DNA from: JBFWNG01 sp050251195
Lineage (GTDB): Bacteria; Bdellovibrionota_B; Oligoflexia; Oligoflexales; Oligoflexaceae
Assembly (NCBI GenBank): GCA_050251195.1
Contig: JBFWNG010000002.1
Location: forward strand, 372,001-436,000
Reading direction: 5' to 3'
Length of the DNA stretch: 64,000 bases
This document shows, piece by piece, positions 1 to 7,618 of this stretch (position 1 is the stretch's first letter; every line of letters begins with the position of its first letter). Under the pieces are notes generated by a model. It saw only the letters and a list, made by a program, of their open reading frames with translations. It did not search any database and had not been told where the DNA came from. The position numbers and the translations under genes were made by a program.

Positions 1-61
1 TAGCTTTAGATTAGACAAACTCCTAGCAGAGTGACTCTGTGAAAGGATAATCGGTGCTGAA

Positions 62-89
62 GAGGTCCCGTGTAGGGGCCTCTTTTTTT
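62..89 (+). terminator. Rho-independent terminator for an upstream gene outside the window
   Basis: An 8-bp stem (GAGGTCCC at 62-69 pairing with GGGGCCTC at 75-82, one T-G wobble) has a 5-nt loop and is followed by seven T residues. It reads on the plus strand, so it probably ends a transcript that enters from before base 1. Bases 1-61 and 90-184 show no convincing gene. Confidence 0.8.
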
Positions 90-184
90 GTTTTTAGAGC
101 CTGGAGTACAACTTATGCGTAGACTTCGAACATATGCAATATACTTAGTCGTGAACCTGAACCTCTTCCTCGGCTTGTTCACAC

Positions 185-820
185 CTAGTCCTTGGAATCA
201 AACCTAACGGCGTAACGAACCAATTGGGCACGCCCTGAAATCTGAAGCTTGTCCAAGATTCGGCGCTTATAAGTACTCACTGTTTTTGGATTGACCGCAA
301 GCGTTTCGGAAATCTCCTTCGTGGACAACCCGCGTCCCACGAGCACGAATACTTCGTATTCCCGAGCTGAGAGCAACGCTTGAACATCTACAATCTCGCT
401 CCCCGTTAAACCCGTTTCAGCTTGAGCCCTAATAAGATCTGAGAAGAACGGCTGGCTGGAGTACACGCAGCGGATTGCATTGGCCAATCCCTCGCCGGCG
501 ACGTCTTTAGAAAGATAGCCGGCGGCGCCCGCTTGCATTGCACGTACGACATACTGGTCGTCCCTAAAAATGCTTAGGACCAAAATCTTGAGGTTTGGAA
601 ATTTGGCGCGCAAGCCTCGAATTTCGTGTAGCGAATTTTTTGAGTGTAGGGACAAGTCGAGAAGCAAAACATCCGTCTCGGAAAAGTCAAAATCCAGCAG
701 AGCCTCAATAGTGTCAATTTCCCCTGTGACGATAATATCGTCACAGTTTGTCATTATTGATTTGAGTCCGAGGCGAACAATGGGATGATCGTCAACTAGA
801 ACTACATTAATGGGTCGCAT
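185..820 (-). CDS. NarL/FixJ-family response regulator (REC + LuxR-type HTH)
   Basis: This 211-residue two-component response regulator has an N-terminal receiver and a C-terminal LuxR-type DNA-binding domain. In the receiver the acidic pair is D10/D11, the expected phosphoacceptor is D55 in LLLDLSL, and the conserved lysine is K105 in GYLSKD, so it should be phosphorylatable. The HTH lies at about residues 145-205 and contains the typical LSAREYEVF start and the STKEISETL / VNPKTVSTYKRRI helices. Its start overlaps the 3' end of the histidine kinase gene by 14 nt, so the two are translationally coupled and surely cognate. The target genes cannot be read from the sequence. Confidence 0.95.
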   Translation of the reverse strand: MRPINVVLVDDHPIVRLGLKSIMTNCDDIIVTGEIDTIEALLDFDFSETDVLLLDLSLHSKNSLHEIRGLRAKFPNLKILVLSIFRDDQYVVRAMQAGAAGYLSKDVAGEGLANAIRCVYSSQPFFSDLIRAQAETGLTGSEIVDVQALLSAREYEVFVLVGRGLSTKEISETLAVNPKTVSTYKRRILDKLQISGRAQLVRYAVRFDSKD

Positions 821-2513
821 ATTGTTCTCCTTTCAGCGATGAAAACGGAATGGATACCTCGACAGCCGTGCCGGGGTTTCGAGCAGTCTTTACTTCAAAT
901 GTGGCTCCTATCGTTGACGCCCGCTCTCGCATGCTGACAAGTCCAAGGCCGTCGCCTTTATTGTCATTGGAGGTGCCCGAACCATAGTCTCGGACGGTTA
1001 ACGAAAAAAGCCGCTTCTTGTTGTTTCTCGTGAGAGAAACGTCGATGGCACTCGTGCCGGAATGTCGGATAGCGTTCGATAAGGCTTCTTGAACGATCCG
1101 GTAGATGGCAATTGCGGTTTGACCCCCGATGTCCAAAACCGTATCGAGAGAAAGGTTGATCTTTATCCCCGAGGCTTTCTCGACGTCTGACACAAGATAA
1201 CGAAGTGCCGTCGCCGTGCCCACTTGGTCCATTAACGACGGTTGTAATGTCTGTGAAATTGCCCTCAGGCTTTCAAGTGTCTTGTCGAGGATTTGTAGAG
1301 ACGAATTGGCAAGCTGGCGCTGATGCTCGTGGCCCTTGACGTCGCGGAGCGTCGTAATTTGCATTTTAAGAGCAGCTAAGAGTTGCCCAACATTATCGTG
1401 TATGTCGTAAGCAATGTTTTTGCGTTCCTGCTCCAGAGCCGAAGTCATTTTCGCCGACAAACGTTTGAGACTCAATGCGACAATGGAGCGCTGTTGAAAC
1501 AAATTCGCAATACCGAAGGACATCAGAAGAAGGCTCGCCAGGTATAGATGCAGCGAAATTAGGCCTACACCAACATTGTCATGATATCTGAAAAGCGCCG
1601 AAGGAAAGTAGAAGGTAGCCCATATCCCCAAAACCGTTACTAAAGCAAGCGCTAGTGCCGCGCCCTTTAGACCGTTGCGCATGGCAATCCATCCCATGAT
1701 CGGAAAGAGAAGGTAAGGGAACTCAAACGGTGACGGTTCGAGTTTTGTGTTAAAAAACACAAACGAAGCGAAGATCCCAAGAATCATAAAATTACCCAGC
1801 CATTCCATAGTCCCGCGTTCGGGTAATGCGATCTTTGAGGATGCGTCTGGTCCCTTATTCCACACTATAAATATAGGAACTAAAGCAAGCATCGGCATCG
1901 CGTCGGCCGCGTAAAGAGAGGCAAAGCGTTCCCAAGTGACAGGAGACAGGGCCCATGCGGAAAGACCGCCGCTCAATGCGGGAATCAATAGGACGCAGAT
2001 CGACATGAAAGTGAATAACGGAAAAGGAGAATCGGGCGATGACTTGCGTATCTGCGGTAGTGCTCGCAGAAGATATGCCGCAAGCGCAGACGTGGAAACG
2101 CTGATGAAAGCAAACAATAAGGTCGGAACCACCTCGGCGTTATGCAGTACCAGGTTCGAAAAAACGGCGATGGCGAAACCTATCAGGCCAATGAGCCACC
2201 ATCGAGCGAACGCTTCTATAAAGAAAAAACCCGTGTAGATTCCTTTAGCTGGTCGGACAATAGCGAAGTAGTGATCCTGATAAGGAAGACTCCGGCCGAC
2301 CTCTACCGCGATAAAGAGCACCATTGCAAAACAAACTAGGCGATGCCGACTCAACTGCTTTGCAAACTTCTTTAAATATGAACGGATGAGGAAGGTTTTG
2401 TTCCTCGTCGGCGGGGAATTTCGGATGCTGCAATCTTGTGACATTCGACGCTTTGTAAATGATAATTGCGATTTTCCAATTTTAACGGATACCCTGCAAG
2501 ATTGCATATGCAA
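807..2513 (-). CDS. Membrane histidine kinase, MASE1-like sensor, HisKA_3 family
   Basis: This sensor kinase (568 residues from the longest start) has a hydrophobic N-terminal half with about eight membrane segments resembling the MASE1 integral-membrane sensor. A HisKA_3 dimerization/phosphoacceptor domain follows, with H372 in YDIHDNVGQLL. A HATPase_c domain follows, with an N-box around residues 478-492 (VQEALSNAIRHS) and G-boxes (DYGSG, GDGLGLVSMRER). This is the NarX/DegS architecture that pairs with LuxR-type regulators, and the next gene is one. The start is uncertain: the longest frame begins with TTG at 2513 inside a palindromic ATTGCATATGCAAT, ATG follows at 2507 and another ATG at 2444, and none has a good Shine-Dalgarno. 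The signal sensed is unknown. Confidence 0.9.
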   Translation of the reverse strand: MHMQSCRVSVKIGKSQLSFTKRRMSQDCSIRNSPPTRNKTFLIRSYLKKFAKQLSRHRLVCFAMVLFIAVEVGRSLPYQDHYFAIVRPAKGIYTGFFFIEAFARWWLIGLIGFAIAVFSNLVLHNAEVVPTLLFAFISVSTSALAAYLLRALPQIRKSSPDSPFPLFTFMSICVLLIPALSGGLSAWALSPVTWERFASLYAADAMPMLALVPIFIVWNKGPDASSKIALPERGTMEWLGNFMILGIFASFVFFNTKLEPSPFEFPYLLFPIMGWIAMRNGLKGAALALALVTVLGIWATFYFPSALFRYHDNVGVGLISLHLYLASLLLMSFGIANLFQQRSIVALSLKRLSAKMTSALEQERKNIAYDIHDNVGQLLAALKMQITTLRDVKGHEHQRQLANSSLQILDKTLESLRAISQTLQPSLMDQVGTATALRYLVSDVEKASGIKINLSLDTVLDIGGQTAIAIYRIVQEALSNAIRHSGTSAIDVSLTRNNKKRLFSLTVRDYGSGTSNDNKGDGLGLVSMRERASTIGATFEVKTARNPGTAVEVSIPFSSLKGEQYATH

Positions 2514-2570
2514 TTCTCTGATTTTGTTAAATTAATAATGGGGCATAGTTGTGCTTTGCCGGAATATTTC

Positions 2571-2604
2571 GTAAGATATATCTTACATGACAGATAAATC
2601 TTAC
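2571..2604. promoter_or_regulatory. Palindromic operator candidate between divergent regulatory genes
   Basis: GTAAGATATATCTTAC at 2571-2586 is a perfect 16-bp palindrome. A third half-site, ATCTTAC, occurs at 2598-2604, just before the start of the winged-helix regulator at 2620. It sits between the divergent kinase operon and that regulator. An autoregulatory binding site is a natural inference, but no binding data can be read here. Confidence 0.5.
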
Positions 2605-2619
2605 GAGGAGTTGTAAGGC

Positions 2620-3234
2620 ATGGGTCTTCCAAATATTCTTTTCTTCAATAACTCGAAAGAAGGTTATGACGCCCTTACAAGCCAGCTTCTGGGCCACGCC
2701 AAAGTTCATTGTGCCTCGTCCCTTGTGGAAGGTTTGAACGCATGCAGCGCCGACAAATTCGACGTGGTGCTTGTGGGGAAGTCTGTGAAATCCACCGAAG
2801 TTATGGACCTATGCGAAAATTTGAAGGAACGAGCTGAATACACCAGGACCCCGATTGTCATTTTGCCCGAAGGCGGTCTTGGAGGTGATTCACATTTGCG
2901 GCTAGTAACTCCAGATCAGGCTTGTACCTCAGCAAAACCGCAGTCTTTCGATTTTGATGTTTTCCGCCAAGAGGTGTTTCTAACCGACGACAAATCCAAG
3001 AGGCGGCTTCAACTGACGTCCACCGAGTTCCGCATACTTTTGCATTTGAGTAAGAACTCGGGCGCCGTGATAAGCAGGACAGAACTTATTGCCAATATCT
3101 GGCGGGGCGATTCGAAAATCTCGGATCGAACTGTCGACAAGCATATATCGAGTTTGCGCAAAAAGCTCGGTACTCACGGTAAGCGTTTAAAGACTCTTCC
3201 CAACAGAGGATACGTCTTAGCGTTAGACGGTTAG
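2620..3234 (+). CDS. OmpR-type winged-helix regulator with degenerate receiver
   Basis: This 204-residue protein has a C-terminal Trans_reg_C winged helix (about residues 105-202, with LTSTEFRILLHLSKNSG, the recognition region DRTVDKHISSLRKKLG, and the ending RGYVL typical of OmpR/PhoB proteins). The first 90 residues resemble a response-regulator receiver (ILFFNNSKEGYDALTSQL, then a central strand FDVVLVGKSV). The early acidic pair is replaced by Asn residues and the phosphoacceptor position carries Gly, so phosphorylation in the normal way is unlikely. The start ATG has GAGGAG and AAGG purine runs upstream. It is divergent from the kinase/regulator pair and converges on threonine aldolase, with which it overlaps by 4 nt. 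It may act as a phosphorylation-independent regulator; this is inference. Confidence 0.85.
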   Translation: MGLPNILFFNNSKEGYDALTSQLLGHAKVHCASSLVEGLNACSADKFDVVLVGKSVKSTEVMDLCENLKERAEYTRTPIVILPEGGLGGDSHLRLVTPDQACTSAKPQSFDFDVFRQEVFLTDDKSKRRLQLTSTEFRILLHLSKNSGAVISRTELIANIWRGDSKISDRTVDKHISSLRKKLGTHGKRLKTLPNRGYVLALDG

Positions 3235-4259
3235 GGTCGAACGAAAAAACTCTTTACCTCATCAATCAGGCGCTTGGCATCCTCTCGGTTGATATCGAGA
3301 TGCGTCACACATCGAACCCATCCGTCATAGTTCGGTGACGACAAGATGATTCCTTTGTCTTGGAGCGCCTTCTGAAGGCCCGGATAATCCGTTCGCGTTC
3401 GAATATTGAAGATGTTTGTCTGAATTTGTTCAAGATCGACCTCGATTTCGTCGATTCGCGCGAGTTCATGGGCGAGGAAATGGGCATTGTCGTGGTCGTC
3501 GCGCAGCCTTTCGATATTTCGTTCGAGAGCAAAAATGCCGGCGGCTGCAAGAATACCAGCTTGCCGCATCCCGCCTCCTAGGATCTTGCGCCATCGGTGC
3601 GCTTTCACAATTAGCTCCTTGGTGCCGCACAATACGGATCCGACGGGGGCGCCAAGTCCCTTCGACAGGCAAATAGACACAGTATCAAAACAGTCCGTTA
3701 TGCTTCGTACGTCAACATTAAGCTTTACGGAAGCGTTAAAAATTCGGGCGCCGTCGAGGTGTGTACCGAGTTTCTTTTCCTCACAAATTCTTTTTGCCTC
3801 CTGCAGGTACGCGATGGGCAGGACCTTTCCGGCTACCGTATTTTCCAGGCACAAGAGTTTCGTGCGCGCAAAGTGGTCGTCGCCTGGTTTGATGTTAGCT
3901 GCGATTTTCTCAATAGAGAGCGTTCCATCTACTTCGAAATCGATAGGTTGTGGTTGCACGCTTCCTAATACCGCCGCTCCGCCTCCCTCGAATCTAAAGG
4001 TATGCGCAGTTTGCCCGACTAAATATTCATCGCCGCGTTCGCAATGCGCCATAATTCCCATAAGGTTGGTCTGGGTCCCCGAAGGAGCGAAAATAGCGGC
4101 TTCCTTCCCGGTCATACTCGCCATAAGGGCTTCGAGCTGATTGATAGTCGGATCTTCGCCGTACACGTCGTCGCCAACCGGCGCCCGCATCATGGCTTCA
4201 AGCATTTCTTTGCTGGGTTTCGTGACCGTGTCGGAGCGTAGGTCGATCATTCGCGTCAC
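3231..4259 (-). CDS. ltaE: Low-specificity L-threonine aldolase
   Basis: This 342-residue PLP enzyme should cleave L-threonine or L-allo-threonine to glycine and acetaldehyde in the cytoplasm. It opens with the family signature IDLRSDTVTKP. It has the active-site region VGDDVYGEDPT and FAPSGTQTN, the substrate/PLP segment HLDGARIFNA, and the Schiff-base lysine K200 in SICLSKGLGAPVGS. Length is normal for the family. The start is GTG at 4259, with GGAG six bases upstream; an in-frame ATG follows at 4250. It converges on the preceding regulator gene and shares its last bases. It could also accept related beta-hydroxy amino acids, which sequence does not resolve. Confidence 0.93.
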   Translation of the reverse strand: MTRMIDLRSDTVTKPSKEMLEAMMRAPVGDDVYGEDPTINQLEALMASMTGKEAAIFAPSGTQTNLMGIMAHCERGDEYLVGQTAHTFRFEGGGAAVLGSVQPQPIDFEVDGTLSIEKIAANIKPGDDHFARTKLLCLENTVAGKVLPIAYLQEAKRICEEKKLGTHLDGARIFNASVKLNVDVRSITDCFDTVSICLSKGLGAPVGSVLCGTKELIVKAHRWRKILGGGMRQAGILAAAGIFALERNIERLRDDHDNAHFLAHELARIDEIEVDLEQIQTNIFNIRTRTDYPGLQKALQDKGIILSSPNYDGWVRCVTHLDINREDAKRLIDEVKSFFVRP

Positions 4260-4544
4260 ATCCGTCTCCTATGATTTTTCAACATTCCGGGGCCACATTA
4301 GCTTAAATTGGCGGTCGTAAGCCACTATATTTTCATGAACAAATTGAAAGTTTTGTAGTTTTGAAGACCTCGGGCCGATAAGCTTAAAACGGGCGCAGAA
4401 AAATCGTAACTTAGCGAAAATGGAGAGTGAAAAGACCTCATTTTAGGATTCATTTATATTGACGATACCAACTGGAGGCCAGATCTTGCGGCCAGGGTTG
4501 ATACGAAATTTGCCATGAAACCATAAGCCATTTTGGAGGAATCT

Positions 4545-5105
4545 ATGCTTAGGAAGTGGTTAGTAGGATCAGTGTATCTTGTCTCTTTTTTGGCTCTGTC
4601 AAACTGTTCTGTAGAGGAAACCCGAGAAGAAAAGGAAGAAGCGGATGCATTGGAAGCCGATATTGAGGCTCAAAATGCCGACGAAGATGGGACTGACGAT
4701 GCGTTTTATGGCTCGCAAAAGAAAGCGGCTGCTAAACCTAAACCACCCAAAACTCCAGAATCTGGCGAGAGCGCTGCCTGCACAACCCAAAAGCAAAATA
4801 TCGCTAACCAAGGAATCTTTATCCATAGCTCAGGTTTAAGAGTGCGTTATATCAATACCCGCTTGTCGTATGCTAACGCAAAACAGGCCTGCGCAAGTTC
4901 AAGTGGAGTGTTAACCCTGCAACTTGCAACGAAAGCACAACTTTCCTTGGTGAAAGATCTGTTCAAACTTTCAACCGGCGCAAAATGTAATACGGATGTT
5001 TGGATTGCAAAAACGACCAAGACCGGAACACGGATTCAAATGCCGGACGTATCGTCGCTTGCTGATGGCAAAGACGCGAAAGCTGTCTGCGTTGTAAAAG
5101 AATAA
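4545..5105 (+). CDS. Lipoprotein with a probable C-type-lectin-like domain
   Basis: The start is the ATG at 4545, which has GGAGGA at 4535-4540; the frame can be extended to a TTG at 4533, but that would cover the ribosome site. The 186-residue product has a short signal peptide ending in the lipobox LSNC. An acidic linker rich in Glu, Asp and Ala follows, then a Lys/Pro stretch. The C-terminal 100 residues carry paired cysteines, an LSYANAKQAC helix, DVWIAK and a terminal AVCVV strand. That order is reminiscent of a C-type-lectin fold, which is only a pattern judgement. It is a single-gene unit with its own terminator and is probably anchored in the outer membrane. Confidence 0.8.
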   Translation: MLRKWLVGSVYLVSFLALSNCSVEETREEKEEADALEADIEAQNADEDGTDDAFYGSQKKAAAKPKPPKTPESGESAACTTQKQNIANQGIFIHSSGLRVRYINTRLSYANAKQACASSSGVLTLQLATKAQLSLVKDLFKLSTGAKCNTDVWIAKTTKTGTRIQMPDVSSLADGKDAKAVCVVKE

Positions 5106-5140
5106 GAAAAGAAATTAGAGGAGAAACCCCCTTAGTCGAG

Positions 5141-5174
5141 AGTGGCGAAGCATCATTGCTTCGCCGCTTTTTTT
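5141..5174 (+). terminator. Strong rho-independent terminator
   Basis: A 12-bp stem (5141-5152 with 5157-5168, one G-T pair), a TCAT tetraloop and a T run follow the lectin-like lipoprotein gene by 35 nt. Confidence 0.9.
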
Positions 5175-5198
5175 ATTCTCCGAAAATTAAGGCTCGCT

Positions 5199-6359
5199 TT
5201 AGGCACCAATAGGTCGCGCGGCATCGCGTGCCGGTCTTCCGCCTTCCAAGTAACTTTTCACCCTATTCATGTCTTCATCTATCTCCCTTTTCGGATTACC
5301 TCCAAAAATTTTGGTGACGATGTTTCCAAGGACCCCGGCGGGCAGATTGTAGGTTAACGTGATTTGCACTCTTGTTAGCTCTATATCGAGCTCTTCAAAC
5401 TTAATGATCCCGGCATGAGCTACCTGGGAATTGTTCTCGCTCCTCCACGCAATAGCCTGGTTGGGATCGATCTTAGTGGTTATAGCATTCCAAGTAACGG
5501 GAATACCAGCTGGCCCGCCTACCACCCAATGTGAACGGCCGTCGCCCAAGTCGCGTACTTCCCGGATGTGCCGCATGAATTTTGGAAAGCTTGTGGGGTC
5601 CACAAAGAAATCGAAAACGTCGGTTATCGGCGCCCTTACGTTGAGCGTTTTCTGAACCGAAATACCTCTTCTGCCACTGGCTAGGCCAAACGTTCTGCTG
5701 AGTTCTTGATTGAGATATGCCCTAGTCAAAAGTCCCCCTCCGAAGAGCAACATGCCATAGTCGCGAATCCTCTTACGACGCAGTCCGGGCGCAACAAGTC
5801 CCAGCCCCAACAGTGAGACGAACAGCCTTAAAGACGGTGTCCAGTTGCTTTGTCGGTATTCGGGAACATGCCCAAGACGGGGTGAACCGCCTTGAACCTC
5901 GGAATCATATTCAGCATCATGATGCACGACGAGTTCGCTTGACACGTTCGATACTCCAGGTATCGTTCTAATGGCTTGTACGACGCGATCGACCTCGTTT
6001 TTAAGAACTGAGCCCATGAGGTGTACATCGCCCTTATCAACAAGTACCTGGACGGAGCTGGGATGCGACACATAGTGTCCAAGCTTTGATTGAATCCGCC
6101 CCTGAATCTTTTCTTCACCGCTTTCCTTTCCCCTAACCTTATATCGCGTTTCGGCCATGATACCGTAGGCACGATGTGTGAGGTCTCTGAAAGCCTTATC
6201 CAAAAAGCACGACAAACTTGAAGCCTTGCTGCACGCTTTGTCGCGCAGAACAATGCGGCGTCGACGTCCAGCAGTAGGATCGGTGAAGTAGGTAATACCT
6301 GCGCCGATAAGGGCGCCTTGGAAAAAACTTGCTACTTTGTTCGTTACGTTTTTTTGCAT
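5199..6359 (-). CDS. BON-domain and SRPBCC-domain membrane protein (COG5637-like)
   Basis: The start is taken as the ATG at 6359, which has GGGGGA four bases upstream; an ATG four codons earlier lacks a site. The 386-residue protein begins with a YtxH-like glycine-rich segment (FFQGALIGAGITYFTDP, then RRRR). A BON domain follows at about residues 80-150 (VQVLVDKGDVHLMGSV, VSSELVV), then one or two hydrophobic segments near 175-215. A C-terminal SRPBCC/polyketide-cyclase-like domain follows at about 230-370 (VFDFFVDPTSFPKFMRHI, IAWRSE). This combination matches the predicted integral membrane proteins of COG5637. BON domains bind membranes or lipids and SRPBCC folds bind hydrophobic ligands, so a lipid-binding or envelope-stress role is plausible; no substrate can be assigned. 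Confidence 0.85.
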   Translation of the reverse strand: MQKNVTNKVASFFQGALIGAGITYFTDPTAGRRRRIVLRDKACSKASSLSCFLDKAFRDLTHRAYGIMAETRYKVRGKESGEEKIQGRIQSKLGHYVSHPSSVQVLVDKGDVHLMGSVLKNEVDRVVQAIRTIPGVSNVSSELVVHHDAEYDSEVQGGSPRLGHVPEYRQSNWTPSLRLFVSLLGLGLVAPGLRRKRIRDYGMLLFGGGLLTRAYLNQELSRTFGLASGRRGISVQKTLNVRAPITDVFDFFVDPTSFPKFMRHIREVRDLGDGRSHWVVGGPAGIPVTWNAITTKIDPNQAIAWRSENNSQVAHAGIIKFEELDIELTRVQITLTYNLPAGVLGNIVTKIFGGNPKREIDEDMNRVKSYLEGGRPARDAARPIGA

Positions 6360-6433
6360 GTGGTCCCCCATCCTGACGCGTTTCCGAACGAAATTTTTGC
6401 AACATTTGTTCCAGGGCCGACACAGTGTCGGCT

Positions 6434-6808
6434 TTACGCTTCATATTCCGGTATTGCTTTCCCTACAAAGCACAGGAAGCTGCGCAAGTTCCGCTGCACA
6501 TTGTTCACTTCCCTAATAATCGTTTTGCCGAGAAGAACAGCCTTAAACCGGGAAAACTTTCGCGTTTTATGCAACATGACGAGATCATATGCTTTAGGCG
6601 TGATGAGTGGATTGCCGAGGGCGGCAACATCGTTGAAAAATTTATCTAAATGGTCGGTCAATGGTTGTTTGAACGAGCACAGGGCCTTCGCGCGAATTTT
6701 AAGCTCTTCGAGGTAGTTGAAACGAGCTCTCACAATGGCCTGAAAACTATCACGAGACTCCTTATGGGGGCGGCTCTCAACTGTGCTTGTAATCTTAAGA
6801 ACTGTCAT
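6434..6808 (-). CDS. Conserved-looking small protein of unknown function
   Basis: This 124-residue, basic protein has no signal peptide, no membrane segment and no motif I recognise. It looks mainly helical and is rich in Lys, Arg and Phe. The gene is supported by an excellent ribosome site, AAGGAGGAAGCT directly before the ATG. It lies between the BON/SRPBCC gene and the small membrane protein on the same strand, so it may belong to a stress or envelope operon with them. Function unknown. Confidence 0.65.
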   Translation of the reverse strand: MTVLKITSTVESRPHKESRDSFQAIVRARFNYLEELKIRAKALCSFKQPLTDHLDKFFNDVAALGNPLITPKAYDLVMLHKTRKFSRFKAVLLGKTIIREVNNVQRNLRSFLCFVGKAIPEYEA

Positions 6809-6865
6809 AGCTTCCTCCTTCTTGTTATCCGTTGTGCTTTTGCAAGAAGCAGGCCACTCAACTTT

Positions 6866-7114
6866 TTAGGGGAATGCTACAAAATGGAGGATCGCTGCAA
6901 GAACGCATACCGATATTGCAATAAATAATATTGCCGAAGTTATTGGATGTTTTTTTTCGTGAGGCCGCTGTTCGGAAGGGGCTAGGTAGCTGAGCTCAGT
7001 GTCGGTAAATTGCTCGCCGTCGATGATTTGCGTTACGGGATGATCTTCCATGGGTTTCTCATCAGTTGCAGCCGTCGTTGAAAAAGATGCAAGGAAGGTG
7101 CCCAGGCACGTCAA
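6866..7114 (-). CDS. Small single-pass membrane protein
   Basis: The frame gives 82 residues from a TTG that overlaps the TGA of the MgtC-like gene (TTGA), or 61 residues from an internal ATG at 7051. The N-terminal part is acidic and soluble. The last 25 residues form one membrane helix (ITSAILFIAISVCVLAAIL), so this is a C-terminally anchored protein. The overlap with the upstream gene argues for translational coupling and a shared task with it. The start is uncertain because the ATG has only a weak purine run. I do not recognise a family. Confidence 0.55.
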   Translation of the reverse strand: MTCLGTFLASFSTTAATDEKPMEDHPVTQIIDGEQFTDTELSYLAPSEQRPHEKKHPITSAILFIAISVCVLAAILHFVAFP

Positions 7115-7593
7115 TCGTGCCCGTGGTCGTTATCGTGATCGTGGTGTTTATGCACGCCGCGCTGTAGAGCCTTAATAGCCGTTTCAAGTCTTTGGCAAAT
7201 GAAGAGCGTCGTGACGCCGAAACCCGTTGTGATGAGAGCTGTCCCAAATCTTTGTAGGCCCACGGCGGCTCCAACGCCAGCGAGTATCCAAACGACCGCC
7301 GACGAAGTAATACCTTTAACGTAGCCGTCGCGAGCCAAGATAACACCGGCACCGATAAAACCTATGCCAGTGATGACCTGTCCTAGCACGCGCGTGGGAT
7401 CAGTTCCTGCCCCGGCTAACTGTTGTCCGAGTGTTACAAAGAGCATCGTTCCCGCGCAGATTAGGATGCACGTTCGAACTCCGAACGGTTTTCCTCGCAA
7501 TTGACGCTCCAATCCAAATGCGAATCCGCAAATGGCAGCAATGCATAATTGAATGAGAAAGAGATCAGTAACATCAGAAAAATAGCTCTGCAT
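7111..7593 (-). CDS. MgtC/SapB-family membrane protein with His-rich tail
   Basis: This 160-residue protein has four to five membrane helices and the family core: FGLERQLRGKPFGVRTCILI near residues 27-46, then VITGIGFIGAGVIL and ITSSAVVWILAGVGAAVGL. MgtC-family proteins are inner-membrane proteins linked to growth in low Mg2+ and to inhibition of the ATP synthase in pathogens; whether this one does so is unknown. The last 13 residues are almost entirely His, Asp, Asn and Gly (HKHHDHDNDHGHD), which suggests a cytoplasmic or periplasmic metal-binding tail. The downstream small membrane gene overlaps its stop codon. Confidence 0.88.
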   Translation of the reverse strand: MQSYFSDVTDLFLIQLCIAAICGFAFGLERQLRGKPFGVRTCILICAGTMLFVTLGQQLAGAGTDPTRVLGQVITGIGFIGAGVILARDGYVKGITSSAVVWILAGVGAAVGLQRFGTALITTGFGVTTLFICQRLETAIKALQRGVHKHHDHDNDHGHD

Positions 7594-7618
7594 AATTTAA
7601 CCTCAAATATGCAAACGG

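Noticed and set aside
1..61. Possible RNA gene at the left edge
   Set aside because: No tRNA arms or consensus; only the terminator of an upstream gene is supported.
2501..2514. ATTGCATATGCAAT palindrome at the kinase start
   Set aside because: Short, and overlaps the possible TTG/ATG start; not distinguishable from chance, so not listed as an operator.
3487..4140. 217-residue plus-strand frame inside the threonine aldolase gene
   Set aside because: It is a shadow frame with no ribosome site or domain; the minus strand encodes a clear PLP enzyme.
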